DNA from: CALXXL01 sp034926605
Lineage (GTDB): Bacteria > Verrucomicrobiota > Lentisphaeria > Victivallales > Victivallaceae
Length of the DNA stretch: 64,000 nucleotides
Assembly: GCA_034926605.1 (NCBI GenBank)
Contig: JAYFQV010000004.1
Coordinates: 1 to 64,000 of the forward strand
Reading direction: 5' to 3'
The notes beneath the pieces were generated by a model, which saw nothing but the letters and a program-made list of their open reading frames with translations, did no database searches and was not told the origin of the DNA. Made by a program: the position numbers and the translations under genes. Below are positions 7,014 through 15,360 of this stretch, piece after piece. Each line of letters starts with the position of its first letter. Positions within the stretch are counted from its first letter, which is position 1.

Positions 7014-10000
7014 TTATATTTTCTCCCATTCCAACGCCAGCGTCTTATTGGAAGTATCATGGTTCAACGTGAATTGATAGTCTCCCATATCTACCGAGGC
7101 GGCGGTTGTCAAAGATCCCGGAGTATAGCCACCCATAGTTAGCCGAAAAACATCCGCGCTGAAATCCAGCGACGTCCCGGCAGAACTATAGTCGATCAGA
7201 AGAAATGAACCGGAAGAAGCCGTGATGCTGGCATCATCCAGAAAATCTTCATCCACTATTAAATTTCTATCAACGCTTGCCGTATCTATTCCCATGATAC
7301 TGGTGCAGTCCTGCTCCCATATGGCTCCAGAGGATGTCTCCTGATCGAGCTCAAAGTTAAATGTGGTGAAAGGCGAGAAATTCGCATTTTTCGTGAACAC
7401 AACATGGCTTCCGGCATCGAATGTCAGCGCCGTAAAGTTGGCCAGAGACGCGCCAAATTTTCCAGAAAAATCGACGAAGTTCAAGTTTTTGTGCCCTCGT
7501 ACGCTTGTTCCCGCGCCCGTGGCATCCACTACCGCTGCGGCTTGTACAAAAGCTAAGGAATCACCATTCCCGGTAAATGTAGCATTTACATTGCCGAATA
7601 CATCCATTGACCCATTTCCGGCCATCGTCATGTTTATCGACTTGTAAAAAGTTGCATCACAGGTTGATGTATCAACCGTTAGATAAACATTGTCGGCAGC
7701 AGTCGTTCCGCCGTTGGCGTATCCACCGACGGCGACATCATAGTATGTTCCGCCATTTAAAGTCATGTTCACCGACCCAACATGCGCGGTGCTTCCAGAT
7801 TCTGAATAGCCACCTCCATAAAGATGACGTATCGCTCCTCCATTGATGGTTATTAATACATTTTCCACGTATCCAAAAGCGTTTCCGGTAGCATAACTTC
7901 CGCCGGCAAGAGTGTTTATAAAAGAATTTCCATCGACGGTTACTTCGGCGGTGGCTTCGATATAGTCGAAGACCCCATCGGCACAAAAGGATCCTCCAAA
8001 TACACAATCAGAACTGACATTCACGCTGGAGCCAATGTTTACCGAGGAAAAAGACATGCTTATGGCCCGCAAACTATACGTGTTGGGACTTCTGTCTTCA
8101 TAACCCCCATATATAGCACCATGGAAAGAGGCTACGTCGCTCATGATTAAAGTAGCCGTCTGGCCCCCGTAAGAAAAGTCAATACTGCCGCACAGATAGA
8201 TGGTTTGGAAGTCCGAACTGCAATTTGCGATATTCAACAAAATGTTTCCAGATACCTGCGTGCCACTACCGCCGCCATACAGCTTTGTTGTGTGCCCGCC
8301 ATTGAGGTAAACAATGACATTACCGTTAAGTACTCCACTGCTACCGCCAGCATATAGTGCCGTGATATCCGAATTCACCACTTCAATATTGACATTACCG
8401 TTAAGTGTTACACTGCTACCGGCAGCATATAGTGCCGCGATATCCGAATTCACCATTTCAATATTGACATTACCGTTAAGTGTTCCCCTGCTACCGCCAG
8501 CATATAGTGCCGCGATATCCGAATTCACCACTTCAATATTGACATTACCGTCCAATATCGCATCGCTGGAGCAACCACCATAAATGGATCCACTGACATG
8601 GGCGCTGTCAAGGTGATACCATATATTTTTTGTTGCGTTGGTGGTGGTGCCATATATGTCTTCGTTGTAAATCCCGCCGGAAGTAAATGCGACGGCATTA
8701 TTGGCACTGTCAATAGCGTATGCGGAGTCGCATATGATGTTATTGCCAGACTGATATGAAACAATTTGCTGGGGACCATCCGGCATAGTGAATAGCAGGG
8801 GATGCCAGGTCGGCATGCCATCGCTTACGGTGAGAACCAATGCGGAATTTTCCAGAGACAAGGTCCATACCCGGTCATCGGGCGCAAAATAGATATTTTC
8901 AAGCGTCAGCACAAAATCATCGGTATCGTAGGCAATGGGATCTACCGTAATGTGCAATCCACCGAAGCGGCTGGAAAAATCCGTAGCGTTGCCGGCCAAG
9001 ATGTAGCGCCCGTTATTTGCGAGGTCATCAACCTCAAGCGACAATATGGTAGTTCCTGATTGAATTACCGTAAGGTCACTCCACATCGGATCATCGTCCG
9101 GCGATGTACTGTAAAGTATATTGAATTCAATATTATGTCCAATATATTGAGAAGTACCGGAAGCCAGCACGAAATTGCCGCCGGCCAAAACTATTTTGCC
9201 ATCGGAAATGGTAGTGCCGCTGGCTATGCCGCCTTCTGAAATGAATTGAACTCCGCCGGAAATGCAGGTTCCCATGGCAAAGCCCCCAGACTCCACTATC
9301 TGACTGCCTCCGGAAATGATGGTGCCGGTGGCGGACCCGTTGACAATTTCGCGTCCGCAAAGCAACATGGTGTTGATTGCCATTCCACCAATCGTTTGTA
9401 TTCCGCCATTGACTATGGAAGATGAGGCGATGCCAGCAACTAACATCTGTCCCGAGCCCAATAATTCTATATTTATCGCCGACGCGCTTTGATCTACTGA
9501 TACTTGCGTTCCAAACATTCCAATATGAGCATCGCCAATGATAATACCATTGCTTATACTTGTACCCCCCTGAGCTCGGCAATTCGCGCTGTAAACCCAA
9601 AAATTGGAGGACCCTCCGATATCCGTCATTGTACCGCCAGTGGGTATGCGCGTATAACCGTCAAGGGCGTCTAAATAGATTGCATTGTTGCTTTTATACA
9701 TGGAATAAGCAATGCCGGAATACGTCAGTACTGAACTTGATGTGTCAGCCCCGGATGCGATTGCAACGCTGTAACTACTTCCGCCGATACAGACAGATAT
9801 ATCTCCGGCAAAATTGCTACAAAAATCGGCTATTCTGAAATGTCCGTGACTTGAGCTGTCCAGCAGTTTTGCTTTTATATCTTCAGTATCATGTGCATAA
9901 TCAATATTTCTAATATGTCCGGCTAATCCGTCGTAACCACATATTACTTCGATGTCGACATCTGTTGCACTGTTTAAGCCGCCTTGTGAATAGTTGAGTT

Positions 10001-11162
10001 CGCCGTCGTCCAAAACTATCGTCCCGCTAAGAATGGCTCCTGGGTATAGAACCATATAACCGCCGTTTAGGATTCGCGCGTCTTTAACTGTACCAAGACT
10101 ATGAATGATTATGTGTCCTTGATAGCCGGCAGCCCCGGATATTGCCATGCCGCCGGAATCGACCCTCAGCCATCCGTTATTGATTCTTGTATTGCTTGCA
10201 AGACCTCCGTTAAAAACGATTTGCGCAACAGCTGCGTTGTTTGTTCCGCTTAAATTAGTATCGATCGCAATGCCGCCACTGCGTATATATTGATCGCAAG
10301 TCTTATATAATCTTGTTCCGATTGCCACGCCGCCGGAAGATACAGATTGAGTTCCATGATCCATGAACGCAGAAACCACGCACCCACCTGAAATAGTTTG
10401 GCTTCCGCTATTAATGTAGGTGGAAAATGCTACTCCACCATCATAAATGGTTTGGCTTCCGCCGGAGCTGATTACAGAGGAAACCGCCCTGCCTCCGCTG
10501 TAAACAAGCTGATTTGCCCCACCCGAGATGGTTGTTCCCCATGTCCAGCCACCACTTGATACCAACTGGACTCCGGAGCTGAGAACCGTAGTGCCGATTG
10601 TCCAGCCACCAGAACAAACATACTCCCTGCCGCCACTGCTTATCGTGGTATACTCTGTAACCCCATAAACATAAGCCGACGAGCCAGACATAATTAACAT
10701 ACCGCTAATAAGATCACCTGCCGAAACAGTTACGGCAGCGGCATAAGCGTTTATGCCACTGCCGGCGTGCCGGAATCCGCACAGCAAATGACGCGTCTCA
10801 TGGGCAATTACCTCAACAATATCATGAACCCTATCAACTGCGGAAAGCAGCACAAATGCCCTCCCACCGTCAACGCCGATTTTCTCGGCCAATCCACGAA
10901 ACCGGCCCAATATGTTGAATGCATCGGTATGCCCGATATAAATGGTTGAATAATCAGTTGTGTCCGGCCGCTCCGCTGCGAATGATATTTTTCCATGAAA
11001 CAACTGATTTAATTTTTTGACAATGCCGGCAATGATACTTGGACTTATTCCCGATGGCGCTATCGACACTTTTTCGATAGTTGCGACTTCACCAGCATAA
11101 GCAGTTTCTCCACCGCCGAAGACCAAGTAGACCTGATGACCACGGACACGCTGAATACTCAT
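7014..11162 (-). CDS. Repeat protein A: zincin-like domain + strand-loop-strand repeats
   Basis: 1382 aa; start supported by GGAGAGAGGGT just before ATG. Residues 1-~145 are a compact domain with VIAHETRHLLCGFRH (HExxH at 121-125, further His at 132), a zinc-metallopeptidase-like motif, closely matched in protein B. Residues ~165-700 are about 19-residue units of the type SGGxxxVxxGGxAxxTxI, the autotransporter passenger strand-loop-strand (AIDA-type) repeat that forms a right-handed beta-helix. Residues ~780-1200 are a second repeat type (LNGNVNIEVVNSDIAALYAGG). The last ~120 residues form a domain shared with B and D, ending LALEWEKI. There is no Sec signal peptide and no C-terminal beta-barrel. 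It is probably a very large surface or exported adhesin; the export route is unknown. Confidence 0.82.
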   Translation of the reverse strand: MSIQRVRGHQVYLVFGGGETAYAGEVATIEKVSIAPSGISPSIIAGIVKKLNQLFHGKISFAAERPDTTDYSTIYIGHTDAFNILGRFRGLAEKIGVDGGRAFVLLSAVDRVHDIVEVIAHETRHLLCGFRHAGSGINAYAAAVTVSAGDLISGMLIMSGSSAYVYGVTEYTTISSGGREYVCSGGWTIGTTVLSSGVQLVSSGGWTWGTTISGGANQLVYSGGRAVSSVISSGGSQTIYDGGVAFSTYINSGSQTISGGCVVSAFMDHGTQSVSSGGVAIGTRLYKTCDQYIRSGGIAIDTNLSGTNNAAVAQIVFNGGLASNTRINNGWLRVDSGGMAISGAAGYQGHIIIHSLGTVKDARILNGGYMVLYPGAILSGTIVLDDGELNYSQGGLNSATDVDIEVICGYDGLAGHIRNIDYAHDTEDIKAKLLDSSSHGHFRIADFCSNFAGDISVCIGGSSYSVAIASGADTSSSVLTYSGIAYSMYKSNNAIYLDALDGYTRIPTGGTMTDIGGSSNFWVYSANCRAQGGTSISNGIIIGDAHIGMFGTQVSVDQSASAINIELLGSGQMLVAGIASSSIVNGGIQTIGGMAINTMLLCGREIVNGSATGTIISGGSQIVESGGFAMGTCISGGVQFISEGGIASGTTISDGKIVLAGGNFVLASGTSQYIGHNIEFNILYSTSPDDDPMWSDLTVIQSGTTILSLEVDDLANNGRYILAGNATDFSSRFGGLHITVDPIAYDTDDFVLTLENIYFAPDDRVWTLSLENSALVLTVSDGMPTWHPLLFTMPDGPQQIVSYQSGNNIICDSAYAIDSANNAVAFTSGGIYNEDIYGTTTNATKNIWYHLDSAHVSGSIYGGCSSDAILDGNVNIEVVNSDIAALYAGGSRGTLNGNVNIEMVNSDIAALYAAGSSVTLNGNVNIEVVNSDITALYAGGSSGVLNGNVIVYLNGGHTTKLYGGGSGTQVSGNILLNIANCSSDFQTIYLCGSIDFSYGGQTATLIMSDVASFHGAIYGGYEDRSPNTYSLRAISMSFSSVNIGSSVNVSSDCVFGGSFCADGVFDYIEATAEVTVDGNSFINTLAGGSYATGNAFGYVENVLITINGGAIRHLYGGGYSESGSTAHVGSVNMTLNGGTYYDVAVGGYANGGTTAADNVYLTVDTSTCDATFYKSINMTMAGNGSMDVFGNVNATFTGNGDSLAFVQAAAVVDATGAGTSVRGHKNLNFVDFSGKFGASLANFTALTFDAGSHVVFTKNANFSPFTTFNFELDQETSSGAIWEQDCTSIMGIDTASVDRNLIVDEDFLDDASITASSGSFLLIDYSSAGTSLDFSADVFRLTMGGYTPGSLTTAASVDMGDYQFTLNHDTSNKTLALEWEKI
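8316..8540 (-). repeat. Three tandem 75-bp units inside gene A
   Basis: Units start at 8316, 8391 and 8466 and are nearly identical, each encoding 25 residues (NVNIE-V/M-VNSDIAALYA-G/A-GS...). A partial fourth unit follows to about 8553. The length is a multiple of three, so copy number can change without a frameshift. Confidence 0.9.
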
Positions 11163-11528
11163 ACCCTCTCTCCTTCCAATAAATATTTGTGATTTGGAGC
11201 CATTGGCCCCCTAAAATAAATTGAATGGCAAAAATCCCCTCCCTATTCTACCAACACAATAGCACACGCTTAATGAATACGCAACAGCAGAATCGATAAA
11301 TTCTATAATACTAAAATAATTAATAGGAATAACTATTTCTCGAGCACTATAACATTGATAGGAGACCACAAGTAAAGTTATTCATACAACTACAAATAAA
11401 ACTGTTGTTTGGAGAATTACATTATTTTAACGTTTAGTAAGTGGTCGCCATGTTTCCTATCCATATAGGCTCATAAATAGCGAGTACAGTACGAAATCAT
11501 AGCCTGCGAAGCTATTGAATCCCCAAAC

Positions 11529-11646
11529 GGTGACACTGGGGACACCATTTTTATATACCTATAGGAAACCTAATTTTATATACGTATTATAGTAAATATT
11601 TAGGTTTCCTATAGACCGTACTGGAGACCGTCCCCACCCTCCCCAC
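11529..11646 (-). repeat. Palindromic hairpin repeat, copy 3 of 3 (inverted)
   Basis: Reverse orientation of the element at 238-356 and 2821-2937. It contains CTATAGGAAACCTAATTTTA and TAAATATTTAGGTTTCCTAT, flanked by GGTGACACTGGGGACACC and GGAGACCGTCCCCACC. It lies between gene A and the left end of the integrative element. The surrounding 11163-11528 stretch is AT-rich and holds no gene that I can see. Confidence 0.8.
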
Positions 11647-11700
11647 AATGTACTTTGCTTGGTTGATTGAGTTCAGCTTTTGGCGATTTGACTGCGTTCT

Positions 11701-11735
11701 AAAAAAAGGAGGCGGGGCCGAAGCCCTGCCTCCTT
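11701..11735 (-). terminator. Rho-independent terminator of the DUF932 operon
   Basis: On the minus strand a GGAGGCAGGGC / GCCCCGCCTCC stem (10 of 11 paired) closes on a TTCG tetraloop and runs into seven T residues. It lies directly after the stop of the DUF932 gene. Confidence 0.93.
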
Positions 11736-11740
11736 GCGTG

Positions 11741-12493
11741 TCACATCGTACGCTGTCTGGGCCACAACTCTGGTCGCTTGCCGTCCAGGCCGAAGGCTCT
11801 GGTCAGCACCGCGTGTGACTGGTCGACTCTGGATGGCGTGTATTTCTTGATCGTCTCCGTGAACGCGTTGAGCAGGCTCCATCTGGTCGGCTCCTGGAAC
11901 TCCTGGTGACTGGGTTCCTTGAACTCATGGAATACCGGCAGGATGTCGGAACTGTTGATCGCTCCAAGCTCAGCCGCCCTTACGATCATCGACCTTGCTT
12001 CGTTGTCGCTGCGCAGATACAGCAGCTTAAGGTCGTTACAGACCGTCTCCAGTATCATGAACTCGCTTTCGAGTTCCGTTATTGCCGTGGCAACCAGTTC
12101 AGTCAGTTCGATTCTGCTGGTATGTCGACGTTTGATAACGGCGGTTCCTCCAAAAGCGAGATTACTGCACACCATGACCGACACCCCTGCGGACAACCCT
12201 ACGGCGAAGCTCTTGTCGTGCGAGTTGCGCAGTCCGATACAGCGAGTCCAGTCCGGATTCGATGTTTTGTTGATTTTGATCACACCGAACAGCTTCTGTC
12301 CGTTACGGGCCAACCCGAACTGTTCTTCGGTGATCGTCCACTGGTGAGCGTTGACCACCTCGGTAACCGCGTCGATCACATCGATATGCGGCACCGGATG
12401 CCAGGTGTCGGTAGCACACGGTGTATCCACACCAGCCACGGTTTCACGGTTCACAAACTTATCTCCAGATTGGTACATCATTAAATTGCTCAT
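11741..12493 (-). CDS. DUF932 phage/plasmid-like protein
   Basis: 250 aa. The central part (WTITEEQFGLARNGQKLFGVI, then CIGLRNSHDKSFAVGLSAG, VMVCSNLAFGG, then RWSLLNAFTE) matches the DUF932 family found on plasmids, phages and integrative elements. The biochemical role is not established; members often sit beside recombination or single-strand-annealing genes. The ATG has AAGGAG eight bases upstream and lies three bases after the stop of the nuclease gene, so the two are cotranscribed. It is the last gene before a strong terminator. No membrane segment or signal peptide. Confidence 0.85.
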   Translation of the reverse strand: MSNLMMYQSGDKFVNRETVAGVDTPCATDTWHPVPHIDVIDAVTEVVNAHQWTITEEQFGLARNGQKLFGVIKINKTSNPDWTRCIGLRNSHDKSFAVGLSAGVSVMVCSNLAFGGTAVIKRRHTSRIELTELVATAITELESEFMILETVCNDLKLLYLRSDNEARSMIVRAAELGAINSSDILPVFHEFKEPSHQEFQEPTRWSLLNAFTETIKKYTPSRVDQSHAVLTRAFGLDGKRPELWPRQRTM

Positions 12494-12496
12494 GGC

Positions 12497-13282
12497 TTAT
12501 ACTCCTTGTCTATGCCAGTTTTTGCATCGCCTCGAATAGGCGCAATCCGTACATGAAAATCCGGTATCGTGAGGGATGAACACCCCTTTGCGTACCGCGT
12601 CTTCAATACGGTTCATCAGAAACGCCATACGAACGAAGTCACCGGCACTTCTTCCGGTATGATGGGCTTCCATCGACGGCGTCTTCGTCTTGGTTATCAC
12701 ATCGAATCTGAATGATGGAATCCTGCCGTACTTGCGGCAATAGGCGTAGCTGAACACAGTAGCCTGCAGATCACGATCAGCCTTGCCGGACGGCCACTTT
12801 GCAGCCGATGTCTTCCAGTCCACAATGCAGTCGCCACCGGTATCCTTAACAACCATATCGAACTCGCCGATCAATGGCTTCGATAATCCAGGCACCTCCA
12901 CCGAAAAGCTTTCCGATACGCTCCGTATAGTGCAGCTGTTATCCCAGTTGTCCAATGCCGCTTTCAATATGCCGAACCCGGTATTCAACAGTGAATCGTA
13001 GGTCTCCTTGGGTTTATATACCAGATTGTCGGTGGCGTTGATCTCGGCTTTGAACAGCTCTTCGAAGATGTCCTCGACCTCTTTAAGCGTTACGCCCCTG
13101 CGGGCATACTCGGAAAGTGCCGCATGGATGGCACGACCGAAGGCAAAACATGATCCGGTACGTTCAGGAGGTATTCCATCGATATACTGGTATCGGAACT
13201 TCAATGGACACATCAAATAGGTGTTGAACGCGGAATAGCTCCAGTGCGGTTCCTTGCGCAACTCCGAGACAGCGCGTTCCAT
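12497..13282 (-). CDS. PD-(D/E)XK nuclease, RecB/Cas4-like with Fe-S cysteines
   Basis: 261 aa. WSYSAFNTYLMCPLKFRYQY starts the domain. His53, then GEFD (D142), VDWKT (D155, K157) and QATVFSYAY give the PD-(D/E)XK catalytic set with motif IV. Cys25 together with CTDCAYSRRC (C244, C247, C253) forms the four-cysteine 4Fe-4S cluster typical of AddB/Cas4-type exonucleases. It should act on DNA ends, probably with the products beside it. An open frame continues upstream of this start, but it lacks similarity and overlaps the preceding gene; the ATG at 13282 shares one base with that gene's stop (TGATG). No CRISPR array or cas genes are near, so a role in element recombination is likelier than spacer acquisition. 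Confidence 0.87.
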   Translation of the reverse strand: MERAVSELRKEPHWSYSAFNTYLMCPLKFRYQYIDGIPPERTGSCFAFGRAIHAALSEYARRGVTLKEVEDIFEELFKAEINATDNLVYKPKETYDSLLNTGFGILKAALDNWDNSCTIRSVSESFSVEVPGLSKPLIGEFDMVVKDTGGDCIVDWKTSAAKWPSGKADRDLQATVFSYAYCRKYGRIPSFRFDVITKTKTPSMEAHHTGRSAGDFVRMAFLMNRIEDAVRKGVFIPHDTGFSCTDCAYSRRCKNWHRQGV

Positions 13283-13692
13283 CAAGCCACCGCCTTGCCG
13301 TTGAACTCGTCGATGGTACGACTGCATTGGGCCTTGGTCAGGTTCTCCAATGCGGCGACACCGAACCTTGCTTTGAGCTGTTCCGGTGTCACACCGCAGT
13401 TGCGTGCCAGATCCAACAGGAACTTGATCTGTTTGGGTGATGCCGGTAGCTCCGGTTGTCCATTGCGTTGAGGCTTGCGATATGTTGCGGGTGCTGCTAC
13501 TGCCGGAACACCATGCAGCTCGGCTTCCACGCTGTCGCGTACCAATGCGAAGGTATCGCGTATTCTGGCATCCAGCTGGTCCTGGCTCAACCCTTCGGCG
13601 ATTTCGATTTCCACACAGCAGTGATAGCTTTGGCTGGAATACTCGCTGTCGGCCGGAACCTTCTTTGAATAGCTTGCGGTCAATTTCAACAT
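13282..13692 (-). CDS. Small DNA-metabolism-like protein with C-terminal helical motif
   Basis: 136 aa; GGAG precedes the ATG. The first half has alternating strands (LKLTASYSKKV, SYHCCVEIEIAEGLSQDQLD). A Pro/Ala linker follows, then ASPKQIKFLLDLARNCGVTP, LKARFGV, and LTKAQCSRTIDEF. This 'S-x-KQI-x-fL..la...G......f....l..Lt..q-s..I' helical module occurs at the end of many plasmid and phage proteins that act on single-stranded DNA. It is translationally coupled to the nuclease gene. I infer a partner in DNA processing, but no enzyme motif is present. Confidence 0.65.
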   Translation of the reverse strand: MLKLTASYSKKVPADSEYSSQSYHCCVEIEIAEGLSQDQLDARIRDTFALVRDSVEAELHGVPAVAAPATYRKPQRNGQPELPASPKQIKFLLDLARNCGVTPEQLKARFGVAALENLTKAQCSRTIDEFNGKAVA

Positions 13693-13724
13693 GTCTTCTT
13701 CTCCTTTTATGCATAAACAATTAA

Positions 13725-13751
13725 GCTCCGATCGGATATTCCCGTCGGAGC
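13725..13751 (-). terminator. Hairpin between two minus-strand operons
   Basis: GCTCCGA and TCGGAGC pair with a further CGG/CCG inside. TTAATTGTTT follows on the minus strand. It lies between the membrane-protein pair and the 136-aa gene. The T run is weak, so termination would be partial. Confidence 0.4.
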
Positions 13752-13852
13752 CAGTATGACAACCATTATTATTTCATTCTATCGTTACTTTTTTTCCCAC
13801 TGCGATGAGTTCAAAACCGCCTGCAAATATGATTTTTCGCCCACAGCGATAG

Positions 13853-14197
13853 CTAAATTTTTTTATGCCGGATTCGCCGCAGGAACAACCATACGGCAAA
13901 GCCGACAACCGCCAGTACAGCAATCAGCATTATCGTTTCCGATACGGTCGACAACCACGAGAACTTGCTTATGAATGCCTCCGGCTTCTCTTTCGCGACG
14001 GTTAGCAGTCCCTCCTCCACTCCGTTGCTGAGTTTGTATGCCGCAACCACGGTACCTGCGGCAACGCCTCCGGCAGCGATATTCTGCCATGGCATCTCCT
14101 GGATTATCCTGCGCATCTGCGGGGTATGGTGTACCGGTGGTCTGGCGTAAGCAATAAATGACAGCATTAACAGCGACAGCACCAATACCGGCTTCAT
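13853..14197 (-). CDS. Small exported/membrane protein in integrative element
   Basis: 114 aa from the ATG at 14197, preceded by AGGAGG. An N-terminal hydrophobic stretch (KPVLVLSLLMLSFIAYARP) looks like a signal peptide. A second hydrophobic helix near residues 87-107 (TIMLIAVLAVVGFAVWLFL) is followed by RRIRHKK, so the C-terminus should be cytoplasmic. The start overlaps the upstream stop by four bases (ATGA), and the two are translationally coupled. No family recognised. Small paired membrane proteins of this kind are common in conjugation or phage-release modules, but nothing specific supports either. Confidence 0.6.
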   Translation of the reverse strand: MKPVLVLSLLMLSFIAYARPPVHHTPQMRRIIQEMPWQNIAAGGVAAGTVVAAYKLSNGVEEGLLTVAKEKPEAFISKFSWLSTVSETIMLIAVLAVVGFAVWLFLRRIRHKKI

Positions 14198-14934
14198 GGC
14201 TGTACCTCCTGCAATGCCGCGTTGTGACATGCTTCGCGAAGCGTCCGAACCGTCCGTAGCAGTTCTTCCGATATTGCTTCCGGCAACAGCGACATGCTTT
14301 GATACAGATCGTAGCCGCACCATGCGGTTCCGCAACCGGCAACCACAATGCCGACGGCATCGCCGAACGGAAATGGACCATCCAGTATTGCGGCGGTTCC
14401 TCCGGTGCTCCAGCATATTGTCATACGCGCAACCACTGCCGCCAGCACTTTCCGCAGTGACGCAACCGTGGATCTGATGAACAGCGCATCCAGCGTTATT
14501 CCACCACCGGAATAAGCCACGGAAACGGCGTTCTCGGCTTCGATAGTGGTTAATACGGAACACAATGCGGATGAGTCGATATCGAGCCCATAGACCCGCG
14601 CTGCGGCTCTGCATGGTTGGATGATGGGAGCCAGCGCAGATTGTACGTAGTCAGGCATCTGCCGAGTTCCGGCAATATGGTCATAAACCATAAGCCAGGC
14701 AAGTTTGATTACCGTTGCCGGTGTCGACAGATTGGCAACCACTGCCGGAATGTTGGCTTCAGCCTGCTCGAAGTGTTGCTGCGCGATACGATCAAGACTG
14801 GCAACATCGGGTGGTTGGTCTTTGATGGGTGCCGACTGCACTGTAAAAGCCGAAGTCCCGGCTATGGCCAGTACAACAAGCAGTCCGGCCAGAAGCACGG
14901 TTCCGCCGGACCATTTCGAGATAAAACAACGCAT
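14194..14934 (-). CDS. Membrane protein of unknown function
   Basis: 246 aa with GGAGG six bases before ATG. An N-terminal membrane anchor or uncleaved signal (GGTVLLAGLLVVLAIAGTSA) is followed by a mostly helical region. One or two hydrophobic stretches occur near the middle and end (VIKLAWLMVYDHIAG, AVGIVVAGCGTAWCGYDLY). First gene of a two-gene unit with the 114-aa protein. I do not recognise the family. Its place between the integrase and DNA-processing genes makes it part of the integrative element's own gene set. Confidence 0.6.
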   Translation of the reverse strand: MRCFISKWSGGTVLLAGLLVVLAIAGTSAFTVQSAPIKDQPPDVASLDRIAQQHFEQAEANIPAVVANLSTPATVIKLAWLMVYDHIAGTRQMPDYVQSALAPIIQPCRAAARVYGLDIDSSALCSVLTTIEAENAVSVAYSGGGITLDALFIRSTVASLRKVLAAVVARMTICWSTGGTAAILDGPFPFGDAVGIVVAGCGTAWCGYDLYQSMSLLPEAISEELLRTVRTLREACHNAALQEVQP

Positions 14935-15204
14935 AATACCTCCAATGGATTGGTTGGCGATGGCGTAAATGCCATCATTGTATTATGCCCTGAAAAGTGG
15001 CGGGATTAAGCTGGGTTATGCATATTGGGCTATCTAATTACCTGCCATGATATTTGTTATTCAACCTACAGCTTAAGTCCAAAGCATATTCCATGTAATT
15101 TATTGGCATGGTATACTAACTAATTTGTTCTCCTCATGGGTCACGCCAATATCTATTATTTCTTATGATTTCACATAAACACATGTATTAATTTGGATAA
15201 AAAC
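14935..15204. other. Divergent intergenic region, no gene seen
   Basis: It separates the minus-strand membrane genes from the plus-strand DUF2971 gene. AT-rich; no coding frame with a plausible ribosome site was seen. It should hold the promoter of the minus-strand unit, but no clear -35/-10 pair stands out. Confidence 0.45.
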
Positions 15205-15232
15205 TTGACTTTTTCCATTTTTATGCTATATT
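15205..15232 (+). promoter_or_regulatory. Sigma-70-like promoter of the DUF2971 gene
   Basis: TTGACT and TATATT with a 16-base spacer, about 130 bases before the start codon. The long AT-rich leader (15233-15360) could carry regulation. This gene thus has its own promoter, opposite in direction to its neighbours. Confidence 0.6.
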
Positions 15233-15360
15233 AATGTAACTGGTAAATTCATATTGCCATTCCTTCCTTTTATCATAAACTATAAATAATATCTTGCTAA
15301 AATCACTTTAGCCACACTACAGGAAGTGTTTTCCTGAATATTAAATTAAAGGTTTTTATT

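Noticed and set aside
11906..12484. 192-codon plus-strand open frame opposite the DUF932 gene
   Set aside because: The DUF932 product matches its family throughout and has its own ribosome site and terminator.
12497..13282. Fe-S nuclease as Cas4 of a CRISPR system
   Set aside because: No cas1/cas2 or array nearby; neighbours are plasmid/phage-type genes, and RecB-like nucleases of this kind are common in mobile elements.
13283..13720. Upstream in-frame extension of the nuclease gene to 13720
   Set aside because: The extra ~146 residues are Arg/Gly-rich nonsense lying over the 136-aa gene; the domain starts at the internal ATG.
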